From positions 8,789 through 72,788 of the forward strand of contig DFKZ01000036.1 of assembly GCA_002373975.1 (NCBI GenBank): 64,000 bases of DNA. The letters run 5' to 3'. A model generated the notes under the pieces. The model was not told the origin of the DNA. It worked only from the letters and a program-made list of their open reading frames with translations, and searched no databases. This document shows, one piece after another, positions 44,494 through 52,309 of the stretch. The position numbers and the translations under genes were made by a program. Numbering within the stretch: the first letter of the stretch is position 1; each line of letters opens with the position of its first letter. Source of the DNA: Lachnospiraceae bacterium UBA3632. Its GTDB lineage: Bacteria; Bacillota; Clostridia; Lachnospirales; Lachnospiraceae.

Positions 44494-46146
44494 TCAGGCT
44501 TCTTCCTCTTCTATCTTACGATTGTTCTCCACTATCGCAAATGCGATATTTGTAGCGTGGTCTCCCACTCTTTCAAGGCCCGATACTATATCCGAGAAGA
44601 TCATGCCGGCTTCGGGAGTGCACTCACCTCGGGTAAGCCTGTCGATATGATTCTGCTGGAGCTCTTTTTCCTTTTTATCAATCTTATCCTCAAGCTCCAC
44701 TATGTCCTTCATGTGCTTTTCATCGCCCTTTGAGAACATTTCTATCGCATATTGGATATTGGTATTTACCATATCGAGCATCTCTCCGAGCTCTTTCTGA
44801 GCCTGCTTGGAGATCTGCGCCCCATTCTCGATCCTCATCATTGCGGCGTCGGCAACATTTTCGGCGTGATCCCCGATTCTCTCGATATCGTTTGCCACAT
44901 GGAAAAGTGCACCGATGCTCTTCAAGTCTTCAATGGGAAGGGTGGTCTGGTTGATCTTTACAAGGTAATCGGTTATGGCATGATTTAGGTAATCGATGTT
45001 TTTCTCAACCTCATACACTTCATTAATATCATCCTTATCAAGTGTGATGAGGGCGTTCATTGCGCGGTTGAGATTCTCGCTTGCAAGTGATGCCATACGG
45101 TCAAGCTCTTTAATAACTTCCACTACAGCAGTTGCCGGGTTGAACACGACCTTATTGCCGATGTATTTTAGCTGCCCTGCTGCACGGTATCCGACCTTCT
45201 GATCCTCTCCGCGTACGCATGCACACGAAAGCTTTACTATAGGCTTCATGAAGGGGAACAGCACAATAACCTGGAATACCTTGATAAGCGTGTGGGCGTT
45301 TGCCACAAATCTTCCGTTATTGCCGTTGGAGATCGCCATAAGACCGTTGACAACGGGATCCATCGCAAATGCCAGCACTATGTAGATAATAACGGTACCT
45401 ATCACGTTAAACCAGAAATGGATAAGTGCCGCCCTCTTTGCGTCCTTCTTACCTGAGAGTGAAGCGAGAAGCGCTGTGGCTGTGGCACCGATATTACATC
45501 CCAGAATGAGATAAAGTATAATGTTCAGACTCAGCAGATCCTGCTGTGCCATGAGAAGGGCAATGCTGACGGTAACGGATGAGCTCTGGATAATGGCAGT
45601 AAGAGCAGTTCCGATAAGTGTCGCCACAAAAGGATTTCTTAAGGAACTGAGGGTATCTACGACAACAGCATTATCCTTCAGAACCGCCATCGCATTTTTC
45701 ATGGTCTCAAGGCCAACAAAAAGTATACCGAAGCCGACTATTATCTCTCCTATCTGCTTGAGCTGTTCTTTCTTGGCAAACATTACAATAAGAACACCGA
45801 TAAGAAGGATAAGAGGCGCAACTGCCGAAAAATTAAATGAGACAAGCTGTGATGTTATAGTGGTACCGATATTGGCACCGAAGATTACGCCTGCGGCCTG
45901 ATACAGATTCATCAGACCGGCATTAACAAAACTGACCACCATTGCGGTACATGCCGATGATGACTGTATCGCAGCGGTAAAGAATATACCTACAAGCATT
46001 CCCGTGAAACGGTTTGTCGTGAAGATTTCAAGAATACGTCTGAGCCTTGCACCGGCGGCCTTTTCGATCGCCTGACTCATAAGCTTCATTCCGAAGAGAA
46101 ACAGACCCAGGCCACCGGCCATGGTCATGATAGTTCCGAGATTCAT
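44494..46146 (-). CDS. Na+/phosphate cotransporter family protein with PhoU-like domain
   Basis: A 550-aa membrane protein. The Na/Pi-II-like core (about 1-320) has two inverted copies of a QSSS motif (AIQSSSACT and IIQSSSVTV), and a cytoplasmic PhoU-like helical domain follows (about 340-545). It is predicted to bring in phosphate with sodium; direction and substrate remain inferred. It has a promoter at 46221-46250 and a leader hairpin (ATCCGGT/ACCGGAT, minus strand, about 46170-46190). The start has AAAGGAAATATCA upstream. Confidence 0.88.
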   Translation of the reverse strand: MNLGTIMTMAGGLGLFLFGMKLMSQAIEKAAGARLRRILEIFTTNRFTGMLVGIFFTAAIQSSSACTAMVVSFVNAGLMNLYQAAGVIFGANIGTTITSQLVSFNFSAVAPLILLIGVLIVMFAKKEQLKQIGEIIVGFGILFVGLETMKNAMAVLKDNAVVVDTLSSLRNPFVATLIGTALTAIIQSSSVTVSIALLMAQQDLLSLNIILYLILGCNIGATATALLASLSGKKDAKRAALIHFWFNVIGTVIIYIVLAFAMDPVVNGLMAISNGNNGRFVANAHTLIKVFQVIVLFPFMKPIVKLSCACVRGEDQKVGYRAAGQLKYIGNKVVFNPATAVVEVIKELDRMASLASENLNRAMNALITLDKDDINEVYEVEKNIDYLNHAITDYLVKINQTTLPIEDLKSIGALFHVANDIERIGDHAENVADAAMMRIENGAQISKQAQKELGEMLDMVNTNIQYAIEMFSKGDEKHMKDIVELEDKIDKKEKELQQNHIDRLTRGECTPEAGMIFSDIVSGLERVGDHATNIAFAIVENNRKIEEEEA

Positions 46147-46220
46147 TGATATTTCCTTTTCATTTTAACGATCCGGTCTTCATACCGGATAAACACATAA
46201 CAATCCTGCTTACGTTAATT

Positions 46221-46250
46221 ATTTTATACAATCCCCGCTCAGGTATTCAA
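46221..46250 (-). promoter_or_regulatory. Promoter of the Na/Pi transporter gene
   Basis: -35 TTGAAT (46245-46250) with -10 TATAAA (46223-46228; 16-bp spacer) or TAAAAT (46221-46226; 18-bp spacer) on the minus strand, about 75 nt before the start codon. Confidence 0.6.
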
Positions 46251-46344
46251 TTGATAAAATCTACAAGTTTTGAGAAAAATGTCTCTGTATTTTGAATAAT
46301 TTTGCATATTATCCCGGGGCTGACACAATTCTACAGGTGCGATA

Positions 46345-47706
46345 TCACTCATTCTCTTCCTTCTTTTTTGAATAGAAGGTATATGTATGTTTGCCGCGGT
46401 TCTTGGACTCATACATGGCAGCATCGGTGTTCTTAAGTAGTGAATCCTTATCCTCCACATCCTTGCCGTTCACAATGCCTATGCTGATAGATATCGTCGG
46501 AAGCCCATCGGCAGTATTCTCAAGTTCTTCACTTATCTGACCTATTTTGGATTCGATCAATCTGCGGGGCATACCCGTGGAGTGAACCATAAATACCACA
46601 AATTCGTCGCCGCCTATTCGGCAAATGCAGTCATCGTCACGAAACACGCTATTAAGTACCTGAACCAGCTTTTTAAGTACCTTATCCCCCGTTTCGTGAC
46701 CGTATGTGTCGTTAATGGATTTGAAATTATCCACATCGAGCATCATCATGTATGTGGACTTCAGATCTATCCCCGTCAGAAGCAGCTCATATCCTGCGCG
46801 GTTATATGCTCCCGTCAGTTCGTCATGCGATGCTTTGTAATTCAGGTTTTCAAGACTTGATTTATATCTTGCATACATCTTGTTGTAGGCCTGTGCAAGA
46901 TACTTGAACTCATTGGCTCCCATCTCGGGTATCGGGCTGTCGGATTTAATATTATCCACTGCCCTCAATACAGGGTGTATCCCCAAAAGTGAAGTGAGCC
47001 TTACCATAAACACTATCGACAGCACCTGGACAACGATTATGATCCTCATAAACTTGATCTCATGTCGGAGCGACCCTGTTTCCTCAGCTCTGGAATTCTC
47101 AGTCAGCTTGTCGACTTCCTCGAGGCTCTCCTCCATATCGTTACGGATGCGGTCCTTCATCTCGTAGTAAGCTTCATCAAGCACCAGTTCGGTTGCACGA
47201 TGCATCTTATCTTCCGGATCTAATGCCTCATCCTCGGAGGTGAGTGTAACCGAGTCAAGTATCTCCGGATAATCGGAGTACTCCTTTGCTTCCACAACAA
47301 GCCTCATGGCGTAAAACTCCTGATCCATAAGGCTCACGGAATTACTCATGGCTTCCTTGAGCTGTTCTAGCGCCGGTGCGGTCATTTCGCCAAGATCCAT
47401 CTTTTCTATGGCAGCTTCACGTCTGTTGGACTCAAAAGCCTCGGTGAAATACTGATCCATAAAATACCTGTCGCCGTTTACCGTGAATCTTTGCACCATC
47501 TCGGTCAGGTAGTCTGAAGCCTCCATCAGCTCATGTGCGGCTTCTTCCAGCTTTGAGTGGGTATCTTCGGCTTCTATAAGTCTCAGATAGGATCCCGTCA
47601 GCCTGAATGAAGAGACGACAACTGCTCCTGAAAATATCACCATGGATACCACCAGCCAGATATGAATATTACGTAATGATAATCCTTTTTCTTTTATTTT
47701 TTTCAT
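46345..47706 (-). CDS. Membrane diguanylate cyclase (GGDEF) with intact I-site
   Basis: A 453-aa membrane protein. Two transmembrane helices (about 13-33 and 218-242) enclose an extracytoplasmic sensor region of mostly helical, acidic sequence. A linker follows, then a GGDEF domain (about 290-450) with GGDEF at 365-369 and an inhibitory I-site RDDD exactly five residues upstream (356-359). It should make c-di-GMP and be inhibited by it. Start: ATG 47704-47706 with GAGG 7 nt upstream; an in-frame TTG precedes it. It is the only clear cyclase here, against two EAL proteins. Confidence 0.92.
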   Translation of the reverse strand: MKKIKEKGLSLRNIHIWLVVSMVIFSGAVVVSSFRLTGSYLRLIEAEDTHSKLEEAAHELMEASDYLTEMVQRFTVNGDRYFMDQYFTEAFESNRREAAIEKMDLGEMTAPALEQLKEAMSNSVSLMDQEFYAMRLVVEAKEYSDYPEILDSVTLTSEDEALDPEDKMHRATELVLDEAYYEMKDRIRNDMEESLEEVDKLTENSRAEETGSLRHEIKFMRIIIVVQVLSIVFMVRLTSLLGIHPVLRAVDNIKSDSPIPEMGANEFKYLAQAYNKMYARYKSSLENLNYKASHDELTGAYNRAGYELLLTGIDLKSTYMMMLDVDNFKSINDTYGHETGDKVLKKLVQVLNSVFRDDDCICRIGGDEFVVFMVHSTGMPRRLIESKIGQISEELENTADGLPTISISIGIVNGKDVEDKDSLLKNTDAAMYESKNRGKHTYTFYSKKKEENE

Positions 47707-47767
47707 CAAGTAACCTCAAGTAAGTAAAAAATATACGGATTTAGGATCAGGAGTGTTCTGCAGACTG

Positions 47768-48553
47768 TCAGATCAGCCCGTAATGCTCAAGTCCTTTTTT
47801 TATTCCGTCATCCCACAGGTCTGCGGTGACATACTCACTGGCCTTCTTTGCCTCCGCTGCTCCTCCGCCCATACATACGCTGTGGCCCGCATATTTAAGC
47901 ATGCTTATATCGTTCATGCTGTCGCCGAACGCGTAGATGTGATCCCTTTCTATGCCCAGCTTATCGCAGATCCACTTTATCCCGGTGGCCTTGGACGTAT
48001 TCTTTGGAATAAACTCAACGATCACATTTCCTTCATGCATTATTATATCCATAAAGGGAGTCACGGCATTTTTTATTGTATCATAATCCGTATCCGGAAG
48101 TATATCGGCAGAAAACTTGTTAATCGGTTCCTTACCGTCATATTTATCCAGCAGCTTTGCTCTGTCTCCAAGCCTTTCGAACAGCTGATCCACATAGGGA
48201 TCGTCCTCAAACCCCGATGAAGAAATGAAATGTACAAATGGGCCTTCCAGTACGATAGGCATGTTGCAGCGCTTTGTCACATCGATTATAAGCTCTACCT
48301 GATCATGCGAAAGGCTGTTTTCGTACAGGATCTCACCGTTCATCTCAATATGGTTCCCGCAGGCGGCGATAGTGCCGTCAAAGCCTATATCCAAGAGCTC
48401 TTTGGAGCATATATTCGACATAGCTCTTCCGCTACACAGAAATGCTAAATTACCGTTTTCCCTTAATTTACGTATAGCCGGACCAACACTGTCCGAAATA
48501 TCGAATTTACCGTCCCATATGGTTCCGTCTATATCAAAAAATACAGCATTCAT
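47768..48553 (-). CDS. HAD-superfamily Cof-type phosphatase
   Basis: A 261-aa Cof-subfamily (IIB) HAD hydrolase. Motif I is FFDIDGTIWDG (D7 and D9 in the DxDGT motif), motif II is LCSGRA (about 39-44), and motif III/IV is GIKWICDKLG...AFGDSMNDISML (about 190-225). Such cytosolic phosphatases act on sugar phosphates, nucleotides or PLP; no specific substrate can be given. The ribosome binding site is weak (AAAGAT). It has no clear operon partner. Confidence 0.9.
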   Translation of the reverse strand: MNAVFFDIDGTIWDGKFDISDSVGPAIRKLRENGNLAFLCSGRAMSNICSKELLDIGFDGTIAACGNHIEMNGEILYENSLSHDQVELIIDVTKRCNMPIVLEGPFVHFISSSGFEDDPYVDQLFERLGDRAKLLDKYDGKEPINKFSADILPDTDYDTIKNAVTPFMDIIMHEGNVIVEFIPKNTSKATGIKWICDKLGIERDHIYAFGDSMNDISMLKYAGHSVCMGGGAAEAKKASEYVTADLWDDGIKKGLEHYGLI

Positions 48554-48606
48554 ATCTTTATATATCGTCCTGATCTAAGTATTTATAATGTCTTTCCGCA
48601 AATCCA

Positions 48607-49695
48607 TCACAAAAACATCTTCTCGGGCTTATAGGATTTTATACCCTTTTCATACCTGTACAGAGCTGAGAAAGTGCCGTCGGGTTTATATACTCTGACG
48701 CATTTGTGCAGATTTACAGCATCATGCCGAGTTATGTTAACTGAATCCTTATTGTCCGGAGTTATGTTAGCTGCATTTGTATCCGCTTGATTTATGTAAA
48801 CCAAGTCCGACTCCGCAAGTATATTTCCGTTTTCCAGTTTTGGAAGTGATGATTCCTTTACTGTCATTGCGGACAGGTCCGTAAAAAGAGCATCAACTCC
48901 TTTTACACACTCATTCAGCCTATCTTCATCCTTAAGCTTCTGGATCCGGTCCAGAGTATAAGCCTCATCTGCCCCAAACACTCCCACTCTGGTTCTCTCA
49001 AGACTTTTCATGGTTCCGCCGCATCCCAGCTTTTCACCTATATCATTGCAGAGTGTTCTGATATATGTACCCTTGGAACAATGAATTCTCATTTTCACTA
49101 TCGGGAGCGAAATATCAATGACTTCTATTTCGTGGATCGTGATCTTTCTGGGCTTTCTTTCAACCTCAACGCCTTTCCTTGCCAGATTATACAGCTTCTG
49201 ACCATTCACCTTGAGTGCTGAATACATAGGCGGGATCTGGTCCTGCTCACCGATAAAAGATGATATCATATCGCGGACAGTTTGTTCATCTATTCTCCGG
49301 ACCCTTTCTGCGGCTGTTTCCAGCATCTCTTCTACAGGAAAGTCTTTGGTGATGTTTTCTGAGATGTTTTCTGAGATGTTTTCGGAAACAGTTTCGGAAT
49401 TATTCTTTTCCTTTTTTTGTGGGGTTATCACTCTGCCGCTTATATCCTGTGTATCTGTGCTCACACCAAGCAATAGTTCAGCCACATATTCCTTATCGTG
49501 ATCTGTGAGCAGCTCCACAACCTTGGTTGCATTACCGAGGCATATTGGAAGCACCCCCACAGCATCCGGATCAAGGGTACCTGTGTGACCGATCTTTTTC
49601 TGTCCGAACATGCCGCGCAGCTTCGCTACCACATCAAATGATGTAAAACCTGCTTCTTTATATACATTTACTATTCCGTTAAAACTATTACTCAT
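48607..49695 (-). CDS. truB: tRNA pseudouridine-55 synthase TruB, with repeat-derived insertions
   Basis: A 362-aa enzyme that makes pseudouridine 55 in the T loop of tRNA. Catalytic D42 is in the motif GHTGTLDPDAVGVLP (36-50), and YSALKVNG, SKGTYIRTL and a C-terminal PUA-like end are visible. The protein is about 60 residues longer than usual because of an Asn/Ser/Glu insert (about 92-140) containing SENI repeats, and a second Asn/Asp-rich insert near the C-terminus (about 305-330). Both map to short DNA duplications. Start has GGTGAATA upstream. Here it follows ribF rather than preceding it. Confidence 0.95.
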   Translation of the reverse strand: MSNSFNGIVNVYKEAGFTSFDVVAKLRGMFGQKKIGHTGTLDPDAVGVLPICLGNATKVVELLTDHDKEYVAELLLGVSTDTQDISGRVITPQKKEKNNSETVSENISENISENITKDFPVEEMLETAAERVRRIDEQTVRDMISSFIGEQDQIPPMYSALKVNGQKLYNLARKGVEVERKPRKITIHEIEVIDISLPIVKMRIHCSKGTYIRTLCNDIGEKLGCGGTMKSLERTRVGVFGADEAYTLDRIQKLKDEDRLNECVKGVDALFTDLSAMTVKESSLPKLENGNILAESDLVYINQADTNAANITPDNKDSVNITRHDAVNLHKCVRVYKPDGTFSALYRYEKGIKSYKPEKMFL

Positions 49696-49750
49696 TATTC
49701 ACCGTGCTTCTTCCGTCTTTGGCATCTCTCACTCTTCGAGTTGATTAAGA

Positions 49751-50650
49751 TCAGCTTCCTATATCCACTCTGAGCTGTGCCTTCAGTTCATCAAGCGAAG
49801 CAAATTTCTTTTCCGGCCTTTTAAATGATTCCAGCTCCACTGTGGCTGTTGCGCCGTAAAGGTTTCCGTCAAAATCATAGAGATATGTCTCGATACTTGG
49901 CGTATCCTCGCCGCCCACAGTCGGCTTTAATCCGATATTGCTTATGGATCTGTAAAGCTTCCCCTTTACAAGCGTATTTCCCGAGTATACTCCGAATGGC
50001 GGGAGCAGTTTATTCTCGGGGATTCTGATATTTATAGTCGGAAATCCGAGGGAATGACCTATATGATTTCCCTTTTTTATGGTTCCGGATATGCTATAGG
50101 GTGTTCCCAGCAGTGCGGTAACAGCCTCCATCTCACCTTTTTCGACATGTTCACGCACAAGCGTTGATGATATCACATTACCCGAGGCGTCACATACCTT
50201 TTCAATAGCTTTAAACTCATACCCGCATTCCTCAGCCATACTCGTAAGCAGAGCGGCATCTCCTTCTCCCCGGTTTCCGAAAGAAACATCCTCTCCCGCT
50301 GCAAGAAACCTCGTATTCATCTGATTTACAAGATAATTCTTTACAAAGTCGCCGGGCTCAGTGGCTGCTGTCTTTGGATTCATCGGGAACTCTATCAGAA
50401 AATCAATTCCCATTCTCTCAAAGATCATGTGCTTCTCGGCATTGGTCGAAAGTACCCTTGAATCACCGCCAAAAATCACCGATGGCGAAGGATCAAAGGT
50501 GAAAACGCATGCAGCAAGCCCTCTTTCCTTTGCCTGTATTATCTCATCCAGAAGCCTTCTGTGTCCAAGATGCACACCATCAAACTTTCCTATCGCTACT
50601 GCTGTATCATGCTCTATATAAAATTCAGTTGTATTTGCAATTATTTCCAC
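49751..50650 (-). CDS. ribF: Bifunctional riboflavin kinase/FAD synthetase
   Basis: A 299-aa enzyme that converts riboflavin to FMN and FAD. The N-terminal FAD synthetase domain has GKFDGVHLGHR (about 20-30), and the C-terminal kinase has GHSLGFPTINI and FGVYSG. I chose GTG 50648-50650 as start, because AAGGGA lies about 10 nt upstream and the result begins MEIIANTTEF, like relatives. A GTG nine codons upstream has a poor ribosome binding site. A promoter is at 50687-50715. It is separated from nrnA by the toxin-antitoxin locus. Confidence 0.93.
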   Translation of the reverse strand: MEIIANTTEFYIEHDTAVAIGKFDGVHLGHRRLLDEIIQAKERGLAACVFTFDPSPSVIFGGDSRVLSTNAEKHMIFERMGIDFLIEFPMNPKTAATEPGDFVKNYLVNQMNTRFLAAGEDVSFGNRGEGDAALLTSMAEECGYEFKAIEKVCDASGNVISSTLVREHVEKGEMEAVTALLGTPYSISGTIKKGNHIGHSLGFPTINIRIPENKLLPPFGVYSGNTLVKGKLYRSISNIGLKPTVGGEDTPSIETYLYDFDGNLYGATATVELESFKRPEKKFASLDELKAQLRVDIGS

Positions 50651-50686
50651 TGATTCTTTTCCCTTTCGAAAAAACACCCGACCTTT

Positions 50687-50715
50687 ATTTTAATAAAATT
50701 ACGCCTTTTAAGCAA
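50687..50715 (-). promoter_or_regulatory. Promoter of ribF-truB
   Basis: -35 TTGCTT (50710-50715), 17-bp spacer, -10 TAAAAT (50687-50692) on the minus strand, about 30 nt before the chosen ribF start. Confidence 0.65.
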
Positions 50716-50787
50716 GAACAAAGAGTAGCTGGAGGCTCTTTGCTCTCTTTACTTTGTAGAAAAAAGTCGGAAATCTATCCTATAAGG

Positions 50788-50826
50788 TAAAAAACGCTGA
50801 AAATCAACTTGTTTTCAGCGCTTTTT
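50788..50826. terminator. Bidirectional intrinsic terminator
   Basis: Perfect stem CGCTGAAAA/TTTTCAGCG (50795-50803 and 50812-50820) with an 8-nt loop, A-rich on the left and CTTTTT on the right. In the minus direction it would end read-through from the translation operon and antitoxin before ribF. Confidence 0.85.
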
Positions 50827-50940
50827 CATGTCTTTTGTGCATTTTTTTAGGCAAGAATTCTGTTTATAACGGTGTTGTAGACAGTTTGTGCATTTTCACA
50901 ATGCAAAATCATAGTGCAACTTTTTATTTCTGTATTTCTA

Positions 50941-50969
50941 TTGCTAAGCAGGTTTTATTCTGATATTAT
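50941..50969 (+). promoter_or_regulatory. Toxin mRNA promoter
   Basis: -35 TTGCTA (50941-50946), 17-bp spacer, -10 TATTAT (50964-50969). Transcription should start near 50976, giving a leader of about 85 nt before the toxin ATG. I see nothing else between the terminator at 50826 and this promoter. Confidence 0.65.
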
Positions 50970-50998
50970 TTCCGACATGGAAAACCGTGAGGCCTAAG

Positions 50999-51045
50999 GC
51001 GGCTGACCTCGTTATCTTGACGAAAGGAGGTAAAAATCCAATCGA
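50999..51045 (+). promoter_or_regulatory. Toxin mRNA leader: antisense-like block and double Shine-Dalgarno
   Basis: GCGGCTGACCTC (50999-51010) is perfectly complementary to GAGGTCAGCCGC near the 3' end (51211-51222). Two copies of GAAAGGAGG follow (about 51022-51030 and 51044-51052); only the second is placed to start the toxin. The ACCTC in the first block can also pair with the GAGGT of the first Shine-Dalgarno. A tiny ORF (MENREA and stop) lies at about 50977-50997. Confidence 0.6.
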
Positions 51046-51060
51046 AAGGAGGCGAGGCGT

Positions 51061-51192
51061 ATGGAGATCCTTGATCTGATCCTCGGGATCATGTCATTTC
51101 TTCTATCTCTTATTGGTCTTGTGTACCAAGTACATCAGGACATAAAGAGAGCCGCCACTGACACCAACAGTGACGGCGGTGCTACCAAGTAG
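51061..51192 (+). CDS. Small membrane toxin of a type I toxin-antitoxin system (43 aa)
   Basis: A 43-codon peptide starting MEILDLILGIMSFLLSLIGL, a single transmembrane helix (about 3-22) of Ile and Leu, followed by a basic and polar tail (YQVHQDIKRAATDTNSDGGATK begins at about residue 22). This is the plan of holin-like or Fst/TxpA/BsrG-type toxins that depolarise the membrane. It has its own promoter (50941-50969), a strong Shine-Dalgarno AAAGGAGG, a 3' terminator (51217-51237) and an opposing antisense RNA across its 3' half. It sits between nrnA and ribF, which are usually adjacent to translation genes without such an element. Toxicity is inferred from architecture. Confidence 0.75.
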   Translation: MEILDLILGIMSFLLSLIGLVYQVHQDIKRAATDTNSDGGATK

Positions 51193-51239
51193 CATTTAGT
51201 CCTTAACTTTGAGGTCAGCCGCTCTCACGGCTTTTCCTT
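51145..51239 (-). ncRNA. Antisense antitoxin RNA
   Basis: A promoter at 51246-51274 fires to the left, giving an RNA of about 95 nt that starts near 51239. It ends at a stem-loop CCGCCGTCACTG/CAGTGGCGG (51149-51178 region) with a loose T-run. It covers the last third of the toxin ORF and the toxin 3' UTR. Its 5' part carries GCGGCTGACCTC, the same sequence as the toxin leader, so it can pair with the toxin 3' end and compete with the mRNA's own 5'-3' pairing. A second, solitary copy is at 37770-37862. Confidence 0.7.
51217..51237 (+). terminator. Toxin mRNA terminator
   Basis: Stem AGCCG/CGGCT (51217-51221 and 51228-51232) with a 6-nt loop followed by TTTTCC and further T-rich sequence. It overlaps the GAGGTCAGCCGC block that pairs with the leader. 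Confidence 0.6.
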
Positions 51240-51245
51240 GTCTTT

Positions 51246-51274
51246 ACTTTACCACATAAGGTGCTTAACTTCAA
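51246..51274 (-). promoter_or_regulatory. Antitoxin RNA promoter
   Basis: -35 TTGAAG (51269-51274), 17-bp spacer, -10 TAAAGT (51246-51251) on the minus strand. It lies just after the nrnA stop. Confidence 0.65.
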
Positions 51275-51296
51275 GATATAATACAATAAAAACTAC

Positions 51297-52256
51297 TTAT
51301 CCCAGCTGCTCGGCGATGCGGTCGCTGAGGTTGTTAACGCAGTCGTGGAAGGTGCCCTTCATGGTGCAGCCGGCAGCACGGTTATGACCTCCGCCTCCGA
51401 ACTTTACTGCGATCTTGGCAACATCCACAGCTTCAGACGAGCGAAGCGATACCTTAAACTCCTGCAGCGCTGTCTGATACATAAATATAGCCACATCTAC
51501 TCCGCGGATATTCACAAGCTGATTTACGATTCCCTCGTAATCCTTGGGAGCTACGCCGTAGAATTCGGCAGTCTTAAGATCTACAAGGCTCACGATACAG
51601 CGCTCATCCATAAAGCGTACGCTCTCCATCATGCAGCGTCCCATTATCTGTGACTGCAGATATGTCTTCTCAAAGAAAACACGCTGTATAAGCTTCGGGA
51701 AATTGAATCCGTATTCCATCAGATCCGCTGCCCTGCGCATTGTATCAGGCGAGGTGCATTCATACTGGAACACGCCGGTATCTGTCACCATTCCGCAATA
51801 CAGTGCCATTGCAACATCCTTATCGATATACCTCTTATCCATCAGCTTGCAGAGAAGCTCTGCCGTAGCGCTTATCTCCGGCTCTACGGCATTGATATCC
51901 CCATCGCCCTTATTGCTCACATGATGATCGATATTAATACGCTTTTTAGCAGCGTCAAAATACTTCTGTGCGTCTCCAAGGCGATCATAGTTGCAGTCAA
52001 GTGCAAAGTAAACATCATAAGGGACCGGATCATCCGCAAAGTCGTGTACGATCTCATCATATCCCACAAGGTCGTTAAAGATCGTGGGACAATACTCGAG
52101 ATTTACGATAACCTTTACTTCAGGCATCGCATTGAGGATATAACGGCGCAGAGCAAGGCATGAGCTGATCGCATCCCCGTCGGGGCGGATGTGACCGCTT
52201 ATGCCGATCTTTTCAGCGCCTTCGCACTCTTTTATTATGTCTAAAATGTCTGTCAT
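51297..52256 (-). CDS. nrnA: NrnA-type nanoRNase/pAp phosphatase (DHH family)
   Basis: A 319-aa DHH-DHHA1 enzyme that degrades short RNA oligonucleotides and hydrolyses 3'-phosphoadenosine 5'-phosphate. The DHH domain shows GHIRPDGDAISSCLAL and DHHVSNKGDG, and the DHHA1 domain shows KFGGGGHNRAAGC. The start at ATG 52254-52256 has AAGAGGTG 9 nt upstream; an in-frame GTG at 52280 is inside that ribosome binding site. Its leader has a 5-bp hairpin like three other genes. It is the last gene of the rimP-to-nrnA operon and is followed by the antitoxin promoter. Confidence 0.92.
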   Translation of the reverse strand: MTDILDIIKECEGAEKIGISGHIRPDGDAISSCLALRRYILNAMPEVKVIVNLEYCPTIFNDLVGYDEIVHDFADDPVPYDVYFALDCNYDRLGDAQKYFDAAKKRINIDHHVSNKGDGDINAVEPEISATAELLCKLMDKRYIDKDVAMALYCGMVTDTGVFQYECTSPDTMRRAADLMEYGFNFPKLIQRVFFEKTYLQSQIMGRCMMESVRFMDERCIVSLVDLKTAEFYGVAPKDYEGIVNQLVNIRGVDVAIFMYQTALQEFKVSLRSSEAVDVAKIAVKFGGGGHNRAAGCTMKGTFHDCVNNLSDRIAEQLG

Positions 52257-52288
52257 TAAGTATAACACCTCTTTTGGCACTTTGTGCC
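52257..52288 (-). promoter_or_regulatory. Hairpin plus GAGGTGT leader before nrnA
   Basis: Minus strand: GGCAC-AAA-GTGCC (5-bp stem, 3-nt loop), then AAAAGAGGTGTT and the start 8 nt later. Comparable leaders are at 17987-18011, 41294-41320 and 58169-58196. Confidence 0.5.
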
Positions 52289-52309
52289 GGCTCCCGGTAA
52301 GCGAAAATC

